This document shows, piece by piece, positions 1 through 10,246 of a stretch of DNA of 54,503 nucleotides. The notes under the pieces were generated by a model. That model was not told where the DNA came from, made no database searches, and worked only from the letters and a program-made list of their open reading frames with translations. How positions within the stretch are numbered: position 1 is the first letter of the stretch; each line of letters opens with the position of its first letter. A program made the translations under genes and the position numbers. Source of the DNA: Catenaria anguillulae PL171 (Eukaryota; Blastocladiomycota; Blastocladiomycetes; Blastocladiales; Catenariaceae); the NCBI GenBank assembly GCA_002102555.1, contig MCFL01000163.1, positions 1-54,503 of the forward strand. Reading direction: 5' to 3'.

Positions 1-786
1 CTGAGATCATGACACAGAAGATGATGAATGTGGTTTGTTTTCTGTTTTTGAGGGTATCAATGCACCAATCAGCGACCTCCATTTCAGCCTGCCGAGTGGT
101 GCCGCGTTTGCGTTTGCGATCTGACGCGCGGTGGCGAGCCAATCTCGCAACGGTGGTAGGCGCACGTGACTCTGGCACACTCACTCACCAATCTTCCATG
201 TCCGCACCACGTCCTCGCAGCCGCCGCAGGCAAAGAATATAAATGCCAGCCTGAATGGCTGCTTGTTGATGGTGGGGTTGCCACCATTTCGCAAAGATCC
301 GGCCGTTTCTCGGACGGATCACACTGGGCGATCTCAAAAAACGAGGCGGAAGCAAGCCAGCTTAGCCAGCTCCCTCCTTCCGGCATCACAAGCCTTTGAG
401 CAAGCAGGAGCCATGCAATTGTTCATGGTTATGTCCGACCATTGTCCGGATCCGACCATCACTGAGTCCACATTGAGCAGGACGACAACGAAACAAAATC
501 TATCATGATGTATATTGGTCCATGTCTGGGAACGATGTCTCTCCAACGAGGGTGCCGTCGAATCAGCCGGAACACCAGAAGAACGCGAGGCCCGCCCAAA
601 GAGATGGGCAGTTCGTGTCGCGGCATGGTTGATGGCATGGATGATGAAGCGCGTACACCCACGAGCTGCGGAACGCGGCAGAGGAAAAGTGGATTTGTGA
701 GCAAAGTATTGGAGGGGAGGTGAATATGGCGCGTCAATGGTAGAACCTAGGCCAAGTCATAAGCAAACATACTGGCAACATCACCA
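1..786. other. Left flank, no gene seen
   Basis: Short open frames exist on both strands, but none has a recognisable domain, consistent codon use or a convincing exon chain. The stretch lies beyond the 3' end of the DUF726 gene. I see nothing further in it. Confidence 0.5.
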
Positions 787-3700
787 TCACCATCTGCGAT
801 GCGCCTGTGCGGGTGGGCTCAGCGGTGCTTGCGACACGCCCTCGTTTGTCGGCTGTGACGGCACGGAATCTGGTCCCTCGTTTTCATTCGCCCACGGGTT
901 GGGCCCAACGTCAATCACAGGGCTTGCAACCGCGCTCGCTGACAGGTCATTGGACACAGTCACAGACCGCGGCGACTCGACCACCGGCGTCAATGCCGAT
1001 CCACCGGCCACGCCCGTTTGTACATCATTTGTTGTCCCCACCGCTGATGTAGCTGTCGAAACGGGACGCTCGGTGCTGACGACTGATGCTGCAACCGACG
1101 ACGCCCGGCCACTCTCACCACTAATGACCGATGCCGACGCCGACTCGCGTCTCGAGCTGCTGCCCAGTGTGCCCTCCTCAACACTCTTGCCCGCCAACAA
1201 CTCTGGCGCTTCAACATTGACCCTTGACATGACGCTAAGCGAGTCGGCCTTGTGATCTTGCTCCTTGAGATGCTCAAGCACACTGGCCTTGCCCGTGCGG
1301 CGCTTTGCATCACGCTCGAGCTCAGCCATTTCCTTTGCAATGCGCGCCTGCTCGTCAATGCGGTGCTCGGCCTCGATATCGCGGTTGAGCAGAAACTCGG
1401 GATCGTCGCGCGTCACGCGCAGGCCGACGTGCTTGAGGATGCGCGGCATATTGACTCGGTACGACAAGTGGCCGTTGACGAGATCGGTCAGGTCAATGTC
1501 TTCGATAAAGGGGGATTTCGCGGGTGCCAGGCCGGCAACGGTCCAGGCGACCGAAGAGGCGCGGAACAAGAAGCCGAGAATCTGCACGTAAGGGAACCAT
1601 ACACCCGCTAAATCAGAATGCTGTCAAAGCAACGCATGCGCAAAAAAAAGAGAGCATACCCAATCGTTGCACACATAACCATTCACAAATCTGCCCGCCA
1701 CAACACTCCTGGCCAATCGCCACTGCTCAGCACTCGGTGTTGCCGGGCACCCAAACAAGTACACATCGTCCACAATCCCATACGCCTTGTTCTGCGCCAG
1801 CTCCAGCAAGCAATAAAAGATGACGCGAGCACCGAGCGAGTACCCAACAAGCGTCACAGGCCTCCCCTCCTGCACCTGTTGCACAAGCAAATCGGCCAAC
1901 AACTGGCCCGCCTTCTTTGCCCTGGCCAGTGCATTCTGCCATGGGTTATCAATAGCGTACCCGAGCTTGAGCAGCGCCAGCGGCCACGCAAGCGCAGCAA
2001 GCAACGTGTGCAACATGGTGACCATGAGCGCCTGTTGGACGGCGGTCGTGATGACTTCACCCGCAATCATTTTCAAAGCATTGCCGAGCTCGCGCAGCAT
2101 TTCGGTTTCCCAAATGATGGAAAAGTGGTCGCCCTCGTTTGGGTCGAGGACAGAGTAAGGCAGCGACAGGTCGGTTGGTTGCTCGTCCGTCTTGGCCAGC
2201 CAGCCACCAATCGAGATGATGACGTTCATGCGGTTCGAAACTGACACGGGGTGGAAGGCAAAGTCGGTGATGCCGCCCATGCGGCGCGCCATTTTGGATT
2301 GCGCGACATCTGTTTGAATTCCAAAAAGGAGCAACCTAGTGAGTGCAACTTGAACAGTTGCGAGAGATCGAAACGATTTTCGCGAGGCGTACTCGATCCA
2401 GTCAACGTTGCCCCCGTGGTAATCAACGCCACGCCACCCGTCCCACTCAAAAAGGCCGTTGTTCCCGTCAACCCGACACTTGTGAAAACAGCACCGAGAC
2501 CCGCGCCAATCAAGGGTGCGGCCAACCCGGCACTCAGACCCAACACGAGCCCACCTCCCACGGCCGCGGCCGCCATGGCGCCCAACCGTTTCCCCCGATC
2601 GCGCTTTGCCCTGGCATTCTTATCCTGCTCCAAACACCGATCCGTCGCATTGCCAATGATGATCCCTGCATGCGTCGCCATATGATACTCGATGCGCGTC
2701 ACGTCCGATGGCGGCAGCAGCAAGTACTCGGCGAGTTTTGTGAGGGCGGCGCGCGCGCGGGCGTCGTATCGGCCGTCTTCGGTGGCGGCAAGCAGAATGT
2801 GAGCAATGGCGGCGTGGCGCACGTCGTCGCGGGTGAGAATGAGCGGGGCTGGAGGCGGCGGCGGCGCAAGTGGGCCAGACGTGGTCGAGTCGCCAGAGGG
2901 GGAGGCAGAGCGGGCGCGGGTGGTGGGGGTGGATAAGGCAGAGCCTGGGTTGTCGGTTGGGTGGACCATGGGCGAGTGCGAGCGGGAATTGGGCCGGACA
3001 GCAGGTGAGGCTGGCGGTCGCAAGGCCCTTTTTGGATGCGCTGCAGCATGTTCGCCGTCTTCGTCGTCATCATCATCTTCGTCGTCGTCATTGCTAGGCG
3101 CCGCCAGCTGGACAGTTGGTAGCCGGTCGGGCTCGTCAGGAAAATAATTGTCGCCAGGGAGTGCGGCGTATTCTGGCAGTGGCACATCGTCATCCTCCGA
3201 TTCGTTTCCAGCAGCAGTAGCATCTTTTCCCTTGGTCTTACCCTTGCCCTTTGCATCTCCACCAGTGCGCTTCTTTGCCTTGGACTCGTCCCCATCCTCC
3301 TTTTTGCCGACATCTGTTGTCGCGACCGCGGCAGCCTTCTTTTTCCCCGCAGAGGCCACCTTTTCCCTCTCTTCACGTTCCCTCCTCTCCTTTTCCCGCT
3401 CCTCTTCAGCCTTTCTCCTCAACTCCTCTTCCATCTCGCGCTTCCGATCCAACTTCCACCGTTCCAGGACCATGGGCGGAATCAATGCGGCAGCCACATC
3501 CAGCGGCAACACGCCGTGAGTGGCTGCCCGCTCAATCATGTGGCGTTCCTGCATGTCCAATCCCAAGCGCGCATGGACACGCGACTGCAGCTTGTGTGCC
3601 CAGGTTCCATAGGCTTGCAAAGCCACAATGCCCGATTTGGTATTTGCAATGTCGAAGGCATCGTAAAAGTGGCGGATGGACATGTTGAGGAGTGCAGCGA

Positions 3701-4124
3701 GTGGAAAGGTTTGGTGCGACTGGAGAATGTCGACGAGCGGGTTGTTGTCAAGCGAGGGCGGCAGGTCCGAGAGGTCGTCCGAGGCGGCGGCGGTGGACCG
3801 CAGCGAGTCGGATCGATCGCGCACCGATGACGAGGCAGAGGAAGATGACGAGTGGAATGACGCATCGAGGAGGTCGTGTGGCGTGGCGGGTGTTGCGGGC
3901 ACTTGGGACGATGAGGTTATGGACAGGGACGAGTCGGAGGTGATGTGCAGTGGAGCAGGTTGGTGCTGAGCCAATTGGCCGCCCAGGTCACTCTCATGAG
4001 CAGTCCCGCCGGCAGCGTGCGCTTGACCTTGAGCTTGGCCTTGGGCGCGGTGAGCCTGCGCCAGAGCGGCGGCGGGATGGACCGGGGTCGTTGGTGTTGG
4101 CGTTGGCGTTGGTGGCGATGCCAT
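787..4124 (-). CDS. DUF726 / TMCO4-like membrane protein with lipase-type fold
   Basis: Three exons (4124-2393, 2309-1660, 1581-787) join in frame to about 1058 residues; introns are 83 and 78 nt with GTACGC and GTATGC donors. The first ~210 residues are low complexity, followed by a strongly charged coiled coil rich in Glu, Arg and Lys (about 220-310). A long Gly/Ala/Leu hydrophobic block at about 515-575 is the usual membrane segment of this family. The second exon carries the block starting MARRMGG and the nucleophile-elbow motif GYSLGAR (about residue 735), preceded by VTLV, as in alpha/beta hydrolases. The third exon continues with DWILGFLFRASS, typical of DUF726, then a Ser/Val-rich tail. 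Relatives are human TMCO4 and yeast Mil1, the latter linked to clathrin adaptor function. Enzymatic activity is not established for the family. The N-terminal start is the first in-frame ATG of a long open exon. Confidence 0.88.
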
Positions 4125-5350
4125 GTGGGGGGCGCGAATCGGTCACACAGTTACAAAGCGGGTGGGATGGGAGTAGAGCCTTGTGGGAATGCGATGCGGT
4201 GGGTCACTGGGTGTTTCGTTGTCAATAAGTGCATAGGTTCATTGCCGTTAACTTTTTCTCATGAAGTGATTTTCCAACATGGTCCACGTCTGCCTTGTGG
4301 CGGCGGCGCTGCCGCGGTGACTTCGACTTCAGGACATGGGGCTGCCGATGGCCCTTAACCTCGGCCTTCACTGCAGTTGTTCATCATCACGCCACTGCAG
4401 CTGCAGGACAACCTGCCACGGGGCTTCTTGCGCCCCTGCAGCTGGCCGATACCCACATTGGCAGAAACCTGACGCCCTTCAATTGAACTGAATGGCAGAC
4501 TCGGGATGTGTCGTGGTAATGTGGCAAGAGAAGCTACATACCTATTCCATCCCTTTGACATGAATCATGAAGAGCGACCATCATCGTTGATGCATCCTGA
4601 GCCTGCAGTGTGCGATATACACCCGTAGCTATCCCGTAGCTAGGTAGAAACATGAGTGCTTGGCACCTGCCATCCAAGCCTGAGCCGACTGCATCATGCC
4701 TGTTTGCATTCTTGACGCGTCCTGGTCCATCGACAGAGAGCAAGCCATGACTGGAAGTAATGACTCTCGCCAACTGTCTGTTGGCATGCATGAACGGCCA
4801 GCCCCGTCGAGCCCGCATGCCAATCACCCATAAACGAGGCAACCGTGCAATCTCCCCCATTAGCCTCACCATGACCATGTTAGCAAACCATGACCCCTCG
4901 CATTGGTTCCGTCATTCCCTCGTGACGGGTTGCTGGTGAGTTCATGACATGGATATGAATGAGCCCACAGCCATAGCACACCGCGCTGTGACCCGTTTGA
5001 ACGCCGATTCAATATGTCCGGCTGCGGCATTTGTTGACAGAAGGTCAAGTTCAGTCGCACTTCCATCATGGACTCAGGCGCAAGCGTTTGGCATCCATGA
5101 GCCGACGAGTTGAGTGGCGCGAATCGTCCAATCTTCGAAGAGGTACCTCAACGAATCCCATCCAGTACAAAACGTCGCCAGCTCCCCCTCCCATTTCTTT
5201 TTCTTGTGTTGATCCTCATACACTCGCAACTGCTTTCCAACATTGTATCGTGACTCCTGGCGAGCACTCCACCCATCACCATCATCCACTCGCTCATTCC
5301 CACGCGCTAGCCGCCCCTACTTTCATCACCATTCCTCCACTCTCTTCAAC
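4125..5350. other. Intergenic, divergent promoter region
   Basis: About 1.2 kb between two divergently transcribed genes. I see no coding exon. A short inverted motif built on CTGCAGCTG recurs near 4395 and 4436, and a near-direct repeat of CCCGTAGCTA lies near 4630. The stretch just before 5351 is pyrimidine-rich, as expected of a fungal leader. Confidence 0.45.
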
Positions 5351-6349
5351 ATGACTCGCCCCACACCCCGCCGCTCTTCCGTCAAGTTTGCCATTGGCGC
5401 CGCCCTGCTCCTCGTTGCCCTCGCCGCGCCTCGCCTCGCGGCCCCTGTCCCGAACCCGCAGCAGGCCTGCCAGGGACTCAACGACGACCCAGAGGCCGGC
5501 GGCTGCTCGACCGTTGGCGGATTCACTCCCCCGATTGTCGACGAGACGGCCAGCTCCGAGGCCGCCGCACTCAAGAAGTTCAAGCGGGCCCCGGAACCCG
5601 AACCCGAGGTGGCCGGCGTGAGCGAATCGCCTGCCGTGTTCTTTGAGCCTGGCCAGGACGATAGTGACGACGATCCAGCCACTTTGGCCAAGCGTCAGGC
5701 CGCGGCTGATGATGAAGACGACGAGGACGATGAGGCCGATGGCGATGCACAACTGGCCAAGCGCGAGCCGCACGATGACGGCGAGGAACACGATCACTTT
5801 GTCAAGCGCCAAGCTGTCGAGGCTGAGGAGGACGAAGAGGATGAGGACGAAGATGCGCCGCTTGCCAAGCGCGAGCCTCATGATGATGGCGAGGACCACG
5901 ACCACTTTGTCAAGCGCGAGCCTCATGACGATGGCGAGGACCACGACCACTTTGTCAAGCGCGAGCCTCATGACGAGGGCGAGGACCACGACCACTTTGT
6001 CAAGCGCGAGCCTCATGACGATGGAGAGGACCACGACCACTTTGTCAAGCGCGAGCCTCATGATGATGGCGAGGACCACGACCACTTTGTCAAGCGCGAG
6101 CCTCATGACGAGGGCGAGGACCACGACCACTTTGTCAAGCGCGAGCCTCATGACGATGGAGAGGACCACGACCACTTTGTCAAGCGCGAGCCTCATGATG
6201 ATGGCGAGGACCACGACCACTTTGTCAAGCGCGAGCCTCATGACGAGGGCGAGGACCACGACCACTTTGTCAAGCGCGAGCCGCAGTCCGACTTTGACGC
6301 CCCATCTGCCGAGGAGATTGCGGCTGCTCATGCCGAGGATGACGAGTAG
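5351..6349 (+). CDS. Secreted Kex2-type repeat peptide precursor
   Basis: A single open exon encodes 332 residues. The ATG at 5351 starts a clear signal peptide: basic start (MTRPTPRRSS), a hydrophobic core rich in Ala, Leu and Val, then a small-residue exit around LAAPVP. An earlier in-frame ATG at 5243 would bury the signal sequence, so I reject it. The rest is very acidic and contains 14 Lys-Arg sites. One degenerate unit (EPHDDGEEHDHFVKR, 5765-5809) and nine tandem units of 15 residues (EPHD[DE]GEDHDHFVKR, 5873-6277) follow spacers that end LAKR. Cleavage after each Lys-Arg by a Kex2-like protease and trimming would release about ten near-identical 13-residue Asp/His-rich peptides. This architecture is known from fungal alpha-factor-type pheromones, repellents and Kex2-processed repeat proteins including RiPP precursors. 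I cannot tell which applies; no tailoring enzyme is adjacent. The DHDH core could bind metal (inference). Confidence 0.85.
   Translation: MTRPTPRRSSVKFAIGAALLLVALAAPRLAAPVPNPQQACQGLNDDPEAGGCSTVGGFTPPIVDETASSEAAALKKFKRAPEPEPEVAGVSESPAVFFEPGQDDSDDDPATLAKRQAAADDEDDEDDEADGDAQLAKREPHDDGEEHDHFVKRQAVEAEEDEEDEDEDAPLAKREPHDDGEDHDHFVKREPHDDGEDHDHFVKREPHDEGEDHDHFVKREPHDDGEDHDHFVKREPHDDGEDHDHFVKREPHDEGEDHDHFVKREPHDDGEDHDHFVKREPHDDGEDHDHFVKREPHDEGEDHDHFVKREPQSDFDAPSAEEIAAAHAEDDE
5873..6277 (+). repeat. Nine 45-bp in-frame tandem units with a 135-bp higher-order period
   Basis: Units start at 5873 and every 45 bases to 6233. They differ only at the Asp/Glu and Gly codons after EPHD. Three types appear: A (GAT GAT GGC), B (GAC GAG GGC) and C (GAC GAT GGA), with one variant of A. 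Their order is A, A-variant, B, C, A, B, C, A, B. Units 4-6 and 7-9 look identical over 135 bp, which indicates a recent three-unit duplication. Confidence 0.9.
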
Positions 6350-7365
6350 AGCGCTAGTGTTGCTATAGCATGTGTCATGCCCATTCCCACCTTCACAGTT
6401 GTACATTATCGCGCCTATTGACTCCGTCAACCGCTTTCGCACTTTCTTTTTGTTCTCATGTCCTGTTGATGCAAACCTTTACCATATACATTTATTGACC
6501 TGTCCCATGCCGTATGTGCCTGTGTTGGGAGGTGAGACATGTGAGACAAGTACGGTGCGCATCTTGATGTGGGTTACATTGGTGGCGCTTGCCTATCGCC
6601 TATCGTGCACAGTCCTTGACTGGGGTAACCGCTGAGTAGAATGGCGGGTTTCCCTCGCGTCCTGTAGAGGGTACTTTGTGAGAACTTGAACCGGTACAGA
6701 TGACGTGCAGTACGACGACAGTGACAAGGTTACTCATGTCATGCAAGACACGTTCAACTCCCTTCCAATCACATTGTTCTATATCGGCATGGGGCCGCCA
6801 GGTTGGAGGTCGTCGACTTTTCATACTGTTTTGTCTTCGACTTGACTTGAGCGAGCTGGGCTCTGACTTGTGTCTCTGCTTGTCAGGTCAGTTTTCGCCA
6901 TTCTTGTTTCAACTACAATCTGCGCTTCCACACCCACAATGCCGGTTGATGTTGATGTTGGCTGGCAACTCTGCTCGGCTCTGGGAGTAGTCTCCGTAAG
7001 GCCGAGTCTCTATCTTCCGTCTGGATGGACCTTGAATCGGGATGGAGTGGGGGAAAAAAATGAGGGAACTTGAACCCAATGTCTCTCAAGGCCGGCAGAC
7101 CACTCCGAGCCGACCCGATCACGCGTGTGACAGACCGGCTTGGGTCAAATTTGGATCACGAATCCGTTTGCTTTTGGGTTTATCGCTTTTCGCTCATGAT
7201 TCTCTTCTCTCTCATCCTTCATGTTCCTTTAATTCTTCATTCATCGGCCTCATGAATACGAATTGATACTTGCCGTCCGCCAGTTCATGCCCGTCTTCCT
7301 GCCCCGAGATCACCATTTGTGTCGCCCAAACAACTTCATCACCAACACCTCAACAACATACCAAG
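6350..7365. other. Intergenic between repeat precursor and PRPP synthetase
   Basis: About 1 kb with lower GC content, containing the 3' end of the repeat-precursor transcript and the promoter of the PRPP synthetase gene. I see no exon. The leader before 7366 is rich in C, A and T (CAACAACATACCAAG just before the ATG). Confidence 0.45.
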
Positions 7366-9022
7366 ATGCGCAATATTGTCGTTCTCGGCGGCTCATCGCA
7401 TCCAGACTTGGTCTCGGCCATCTGCGACCGCCTCGGCATTAAGCCCGCCAACGTCAAGCTTTCCAAGTTCTCCAACAACGAAACCAACGTTGAAATCTTC
7501 GAATCTGTGCGCGGCATGGACGTCTTTGTGCTGCAATCCGCCTGCGGAAAAGTCAACGACAACCTCATGGAAACGCTGATTCTCGTCAATGCATGCAAAA
7601 TCGCCTCTGCCCGCAAAGTCACGGTTGTTTTGCCCTTGTTCCCGTACTCGCGCCAGCCCGAGGGCCCTTACAAGCGCAACGGTATGCCGCTCAATCGGCT
7701 GTCCCCCGAAGCGTGCAACAAGTTAGCCGAAATGCAAGGCGTGCCGTTTCCGCACGCGCACCTGGTTGCGGGAAACACAAACTCCTCGAGCTTGCCGCCC
7801 AGCAGGTCGCCGTCGCCCTCAAAGGAGCTTGCTAGTCCTGCCAATGCCCCGCCGTTGCCAGCCTCTGCGGCTATGCTGCGCACTGCGTCACCCGAGCGCG
7901 ACACCACGGCGGCCTTGACATTGCAATCGCCCGGAGGATCGTACTTGCGCTCATCGTCCATTTCGTCGCGCGGTTGCACGACGGATTTGCCTGCGTACCC
8001 GTCGGCGGCGGGGCCGCGCGGGCAGCAGCCGGGCGCTGCTGGGTACAAGGTGTGGACGGCAAAACCGGGTACCTTGATTGCCGACATGCTCGTGTCTGCT
8101 GGGGCGCAGCACATTATCACCTTGGATATGCATCATCCCCAGTACCAAGGCTTCTTGTACGTCCATCGCTTATCCACGGCCAGCTCAAGAACGAGCTGAC
8201 ATTGCTCTTTACAGTGACATCCCCGTGGATAACTTGGTGTCGTTCCCGCTGATGCACAAGTACATTATCGAAAAGGTGCGCAAGTGGTTCATTCCATACA
8301 CTTGTTGCATTATTGCGTGGACGATCCGTTAACCTTGCTTGCCGTGCGTTTAACTAGATTCCTGAATGGCCCAACGCCGTAATTGTCTCGCCTGATGCTG
8401 GTGGTGCCAAGCGGTCCGTCGCTCTTGACCCTTCACTTTGCCCCGTCCATGCCCACTGAAGCATCACCGTTTCCTCGTCATGCACGTCCACACAGCGCCA
8501 CGCAAATCGCCGACGCGCTCAACCTTCCGTTTGCCTTGATCCACAAGGACCGGCGCGCGGGTCTTTCGTCTTCCTTGACCTTGGTCGGCAACGTCCGCGA
8601 TAAAGTCGTCATTCTTATCGACGATATCGCTGATACTTGTCATACAATTACACGCGCGGCGCACGTTCTGACGGCCAATGGTGCATCCAAGGTGTATGCG
8701 TTGATTACGCATGGCATTTTCTCTGGCGAGGCCATCCATCGACTCGCGCGGTCGCCTATTGATCAGCTCATTGTGAGCAATTCGGTGCCACAGCAGGAGC
8801 ATGTCAGGCTTGCGGCCGAGGTCACGGGCAACAAGGACAAGATTACCGTGTTTGATGTTGCGCCCTTGTTTGCCGAGTCGATTCGTCGGTACGAGTTCTT
8901 TGGCTCCCTCTGGCTACATGTTTAGTCGGTTTGCTGATAAGCAGTCGTTTTGTGTCTGTAGGATTCACAATGGCGAGTCGGTGTCGTTCCTGTTCGAAGC
9001 GGGCGTGCCAATCGTGCACTAG
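7366..9022 (+). CDS. Ribose-phosphate pyrophosphokinase, Prs1-like with catalytic-loop insertion
   Basis: Five exons (7366-8156, 8215-8275, 8358-8413, 8496-8888, 8962-9022) join to 453 residues; introns are 58, 82, 82 and 73 nt. The family makes PRPP from ribose 5-phosphate and ATP for nucleotide, His and Trp synthesis in the cytosol. Seen here: the N-terminal [15 protein letters not shown] block, [15 protein letters not shown], the divalent-metal signature region [20 protein letters not shown], and the PRPP-binding loop [14 protein letters not shown]. About 90-110 residues rich in Ser, Pro and Ala are inserted after VAGNTNS (about 139-227), exactly where the flexible catalytic loop of the canonical enzyme lies. 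The Lys-x-Arg pair of that loop is not visible; [11 protein letters not shown] follows instead. Yeast Prs1 and animal PRPS-associated proteins carry insertions there, so this may be a regulatory or partner subunit. The ATG at 7366 matches the usual start. Confidence 0.9.
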
Positions 9023-9397
9023 GTGGATGGTGTTTCTCGCCCGAAAGAGGTCATGTTGTTCGCCCACCCTCTATGATGTTTCTTTTCCTTTGCCACGCCA
9101 CATGTACCCCGCCCAATTCATCATCCCAGTCGATTGCATTACCCAATATCAGGTCCAAGTATGTGCTCAGCTCGCAGGACAACAACGCTCCAAAGGCGAC
9201 TGTGGCAGACGCCGCTGTATTGCGCTCTCCATCAAAGAGAACAGGCTTTTGAATCACAACGTCTTCGATTTGCCTCTCCTCGTGCAGTCACGTCTGCATG
9301 TATCCGAGTCCAATGAACCAAGCGAGTAAGCCACAATGAGGAAAGTATGTACACATAGCAACAGCCAGATGAGGATAGGAGGAGGACAATGAATTAT

Positions 9398-9772
9398 TTA
9401 CAATCCCTTGACATCCACAACGACCAACGCATCGCCCAAACTGCCCAATTTGACCCGCTGTGTCGCAAACACGGCCCACCAAGTGATGAATGCGACTGTC
9501 CATACTGCTACGCCAACCCCGGCTATTTTCATGTCTACAATAGCATTGGCGATTACAGCTGTGAGATGACGGTTCAAATCATAGGCATGAGAATGAGAAT
9601 CCTGCGAACGTCGTGATAGTGTCGGTTGAATCAATCCGCGTTCAGGATCCTTTGCGTGTGGCCAGTGGTACGCAATGTGCAGGAGCCACATGAGCGGGAG
9701 CGCAGGCAGGCCCAGCAGGAGCATGCGGCGCGAGGTCAGAAGGAGGTCGTCGTTGGAGAGTTTCTTGGGCAT
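9398..9772 (-). CDS. PEN-2-like gamma-secretase subunit
   Basis: A single exon encodes 124 residues, close to the family length (about 100-145). The N terminus MPKKLSNDDLLLTSRRMLLLG aligns with the PEN-2 pattern of a short polar head, a Cys/Ser-Arg-Arg/Lys pair, then a hydrophobic helix with LPLMWLLH (human LPFLWLVN). A second hydrophobic helix ends WTVAFITWWAVF, followed by KLGSLGDAL, which matches the conserved xxxGALGDYL C-terminal motif. The loop between helices is about 25 residues longer than in animals (QPTLSRRS to AIVDMK). No acceptable intron can be cut from it. PEN-2 stabilises presenilin and triggers its autoproteolysis in the gamma-secretase complex of ER/Golgi membranes. The conserved Tyr after Gly-Asp is Ala here. 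I am fairly confident of the family and less sure that the subunit is functional. Confidence 0.75.
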   Translation of the reverse strand: MPKKLSNDDLLLTSRRMLLLGLPALPLMWLLHIAYHWPHAKDPERGLIQPTLSRRSQDSHSHAYDLNRHLTAVIANAIVDMKIAGVGVAVWTVAFITWWAVFATQRVKLGSLGDALVVVDVKGL

Positions 9773-10246
9773 GATAGAAGAGTGACAGGAGGCAACGGAT
9801 AGGGGGTGCGACAGAGCCAGCTGTCGGGCTGGTGATGAGAAAGTCTGCGCGCCGAATGTGCGAGGCGTGGGAATACAGGTTGCTGTGAGTTCCGTTGTCC
9901 GCGAGGGTCAAGGTACATCGTCCATCGTACAAAAATCTTTGGAGTTAAACCCATGGAGGCGATGGATTTGCCCTTGACAAATGAGGTAACGGTACAGGCG
10001 GGCCGCCGATCGTGTTGTGCGAGACAGTGTATATACGCCAACTATGGAGCATCGGCACGTAATGTGCCAATTACAATGGCAAACTCAGAGCACAAAGGAT
10101 GATGCATGGAATGACGCTCGGATGATTACAGAACCCTTGGCAATCCTCTACAAGCGTCCCATCTCTCTGAATACTGCCGTTTGTTATTCGGCCCAGACCT
10201 CGCGTTCTCCATCAACACCTTAAGTCCATCAACAGTCAACACCAGC

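Noticed and set aside
5873-6277. CRISPR-like array
   Set aside because: The 45-bp units are contiguous without unique spacers, in frame within a gene, and the context is eukaryotic.
5294-6442. 382-residue open frame on the minus strand opposite the repeat precursor
   Set aside because: Its repeats (LALDKVVVVLA) are the reverse complement of the peptide repeat; there is no signal or domain, and the plus strand has a signal peptide and Lys-Arg logic.
7040-7130. tRNA-like T-arm on the minus strand (GGGTTCAAGTTCCC)
   Set aside because: The base expected to close the T loop does not pair, and no acceptor stem or anticodon arm can be folded around it.
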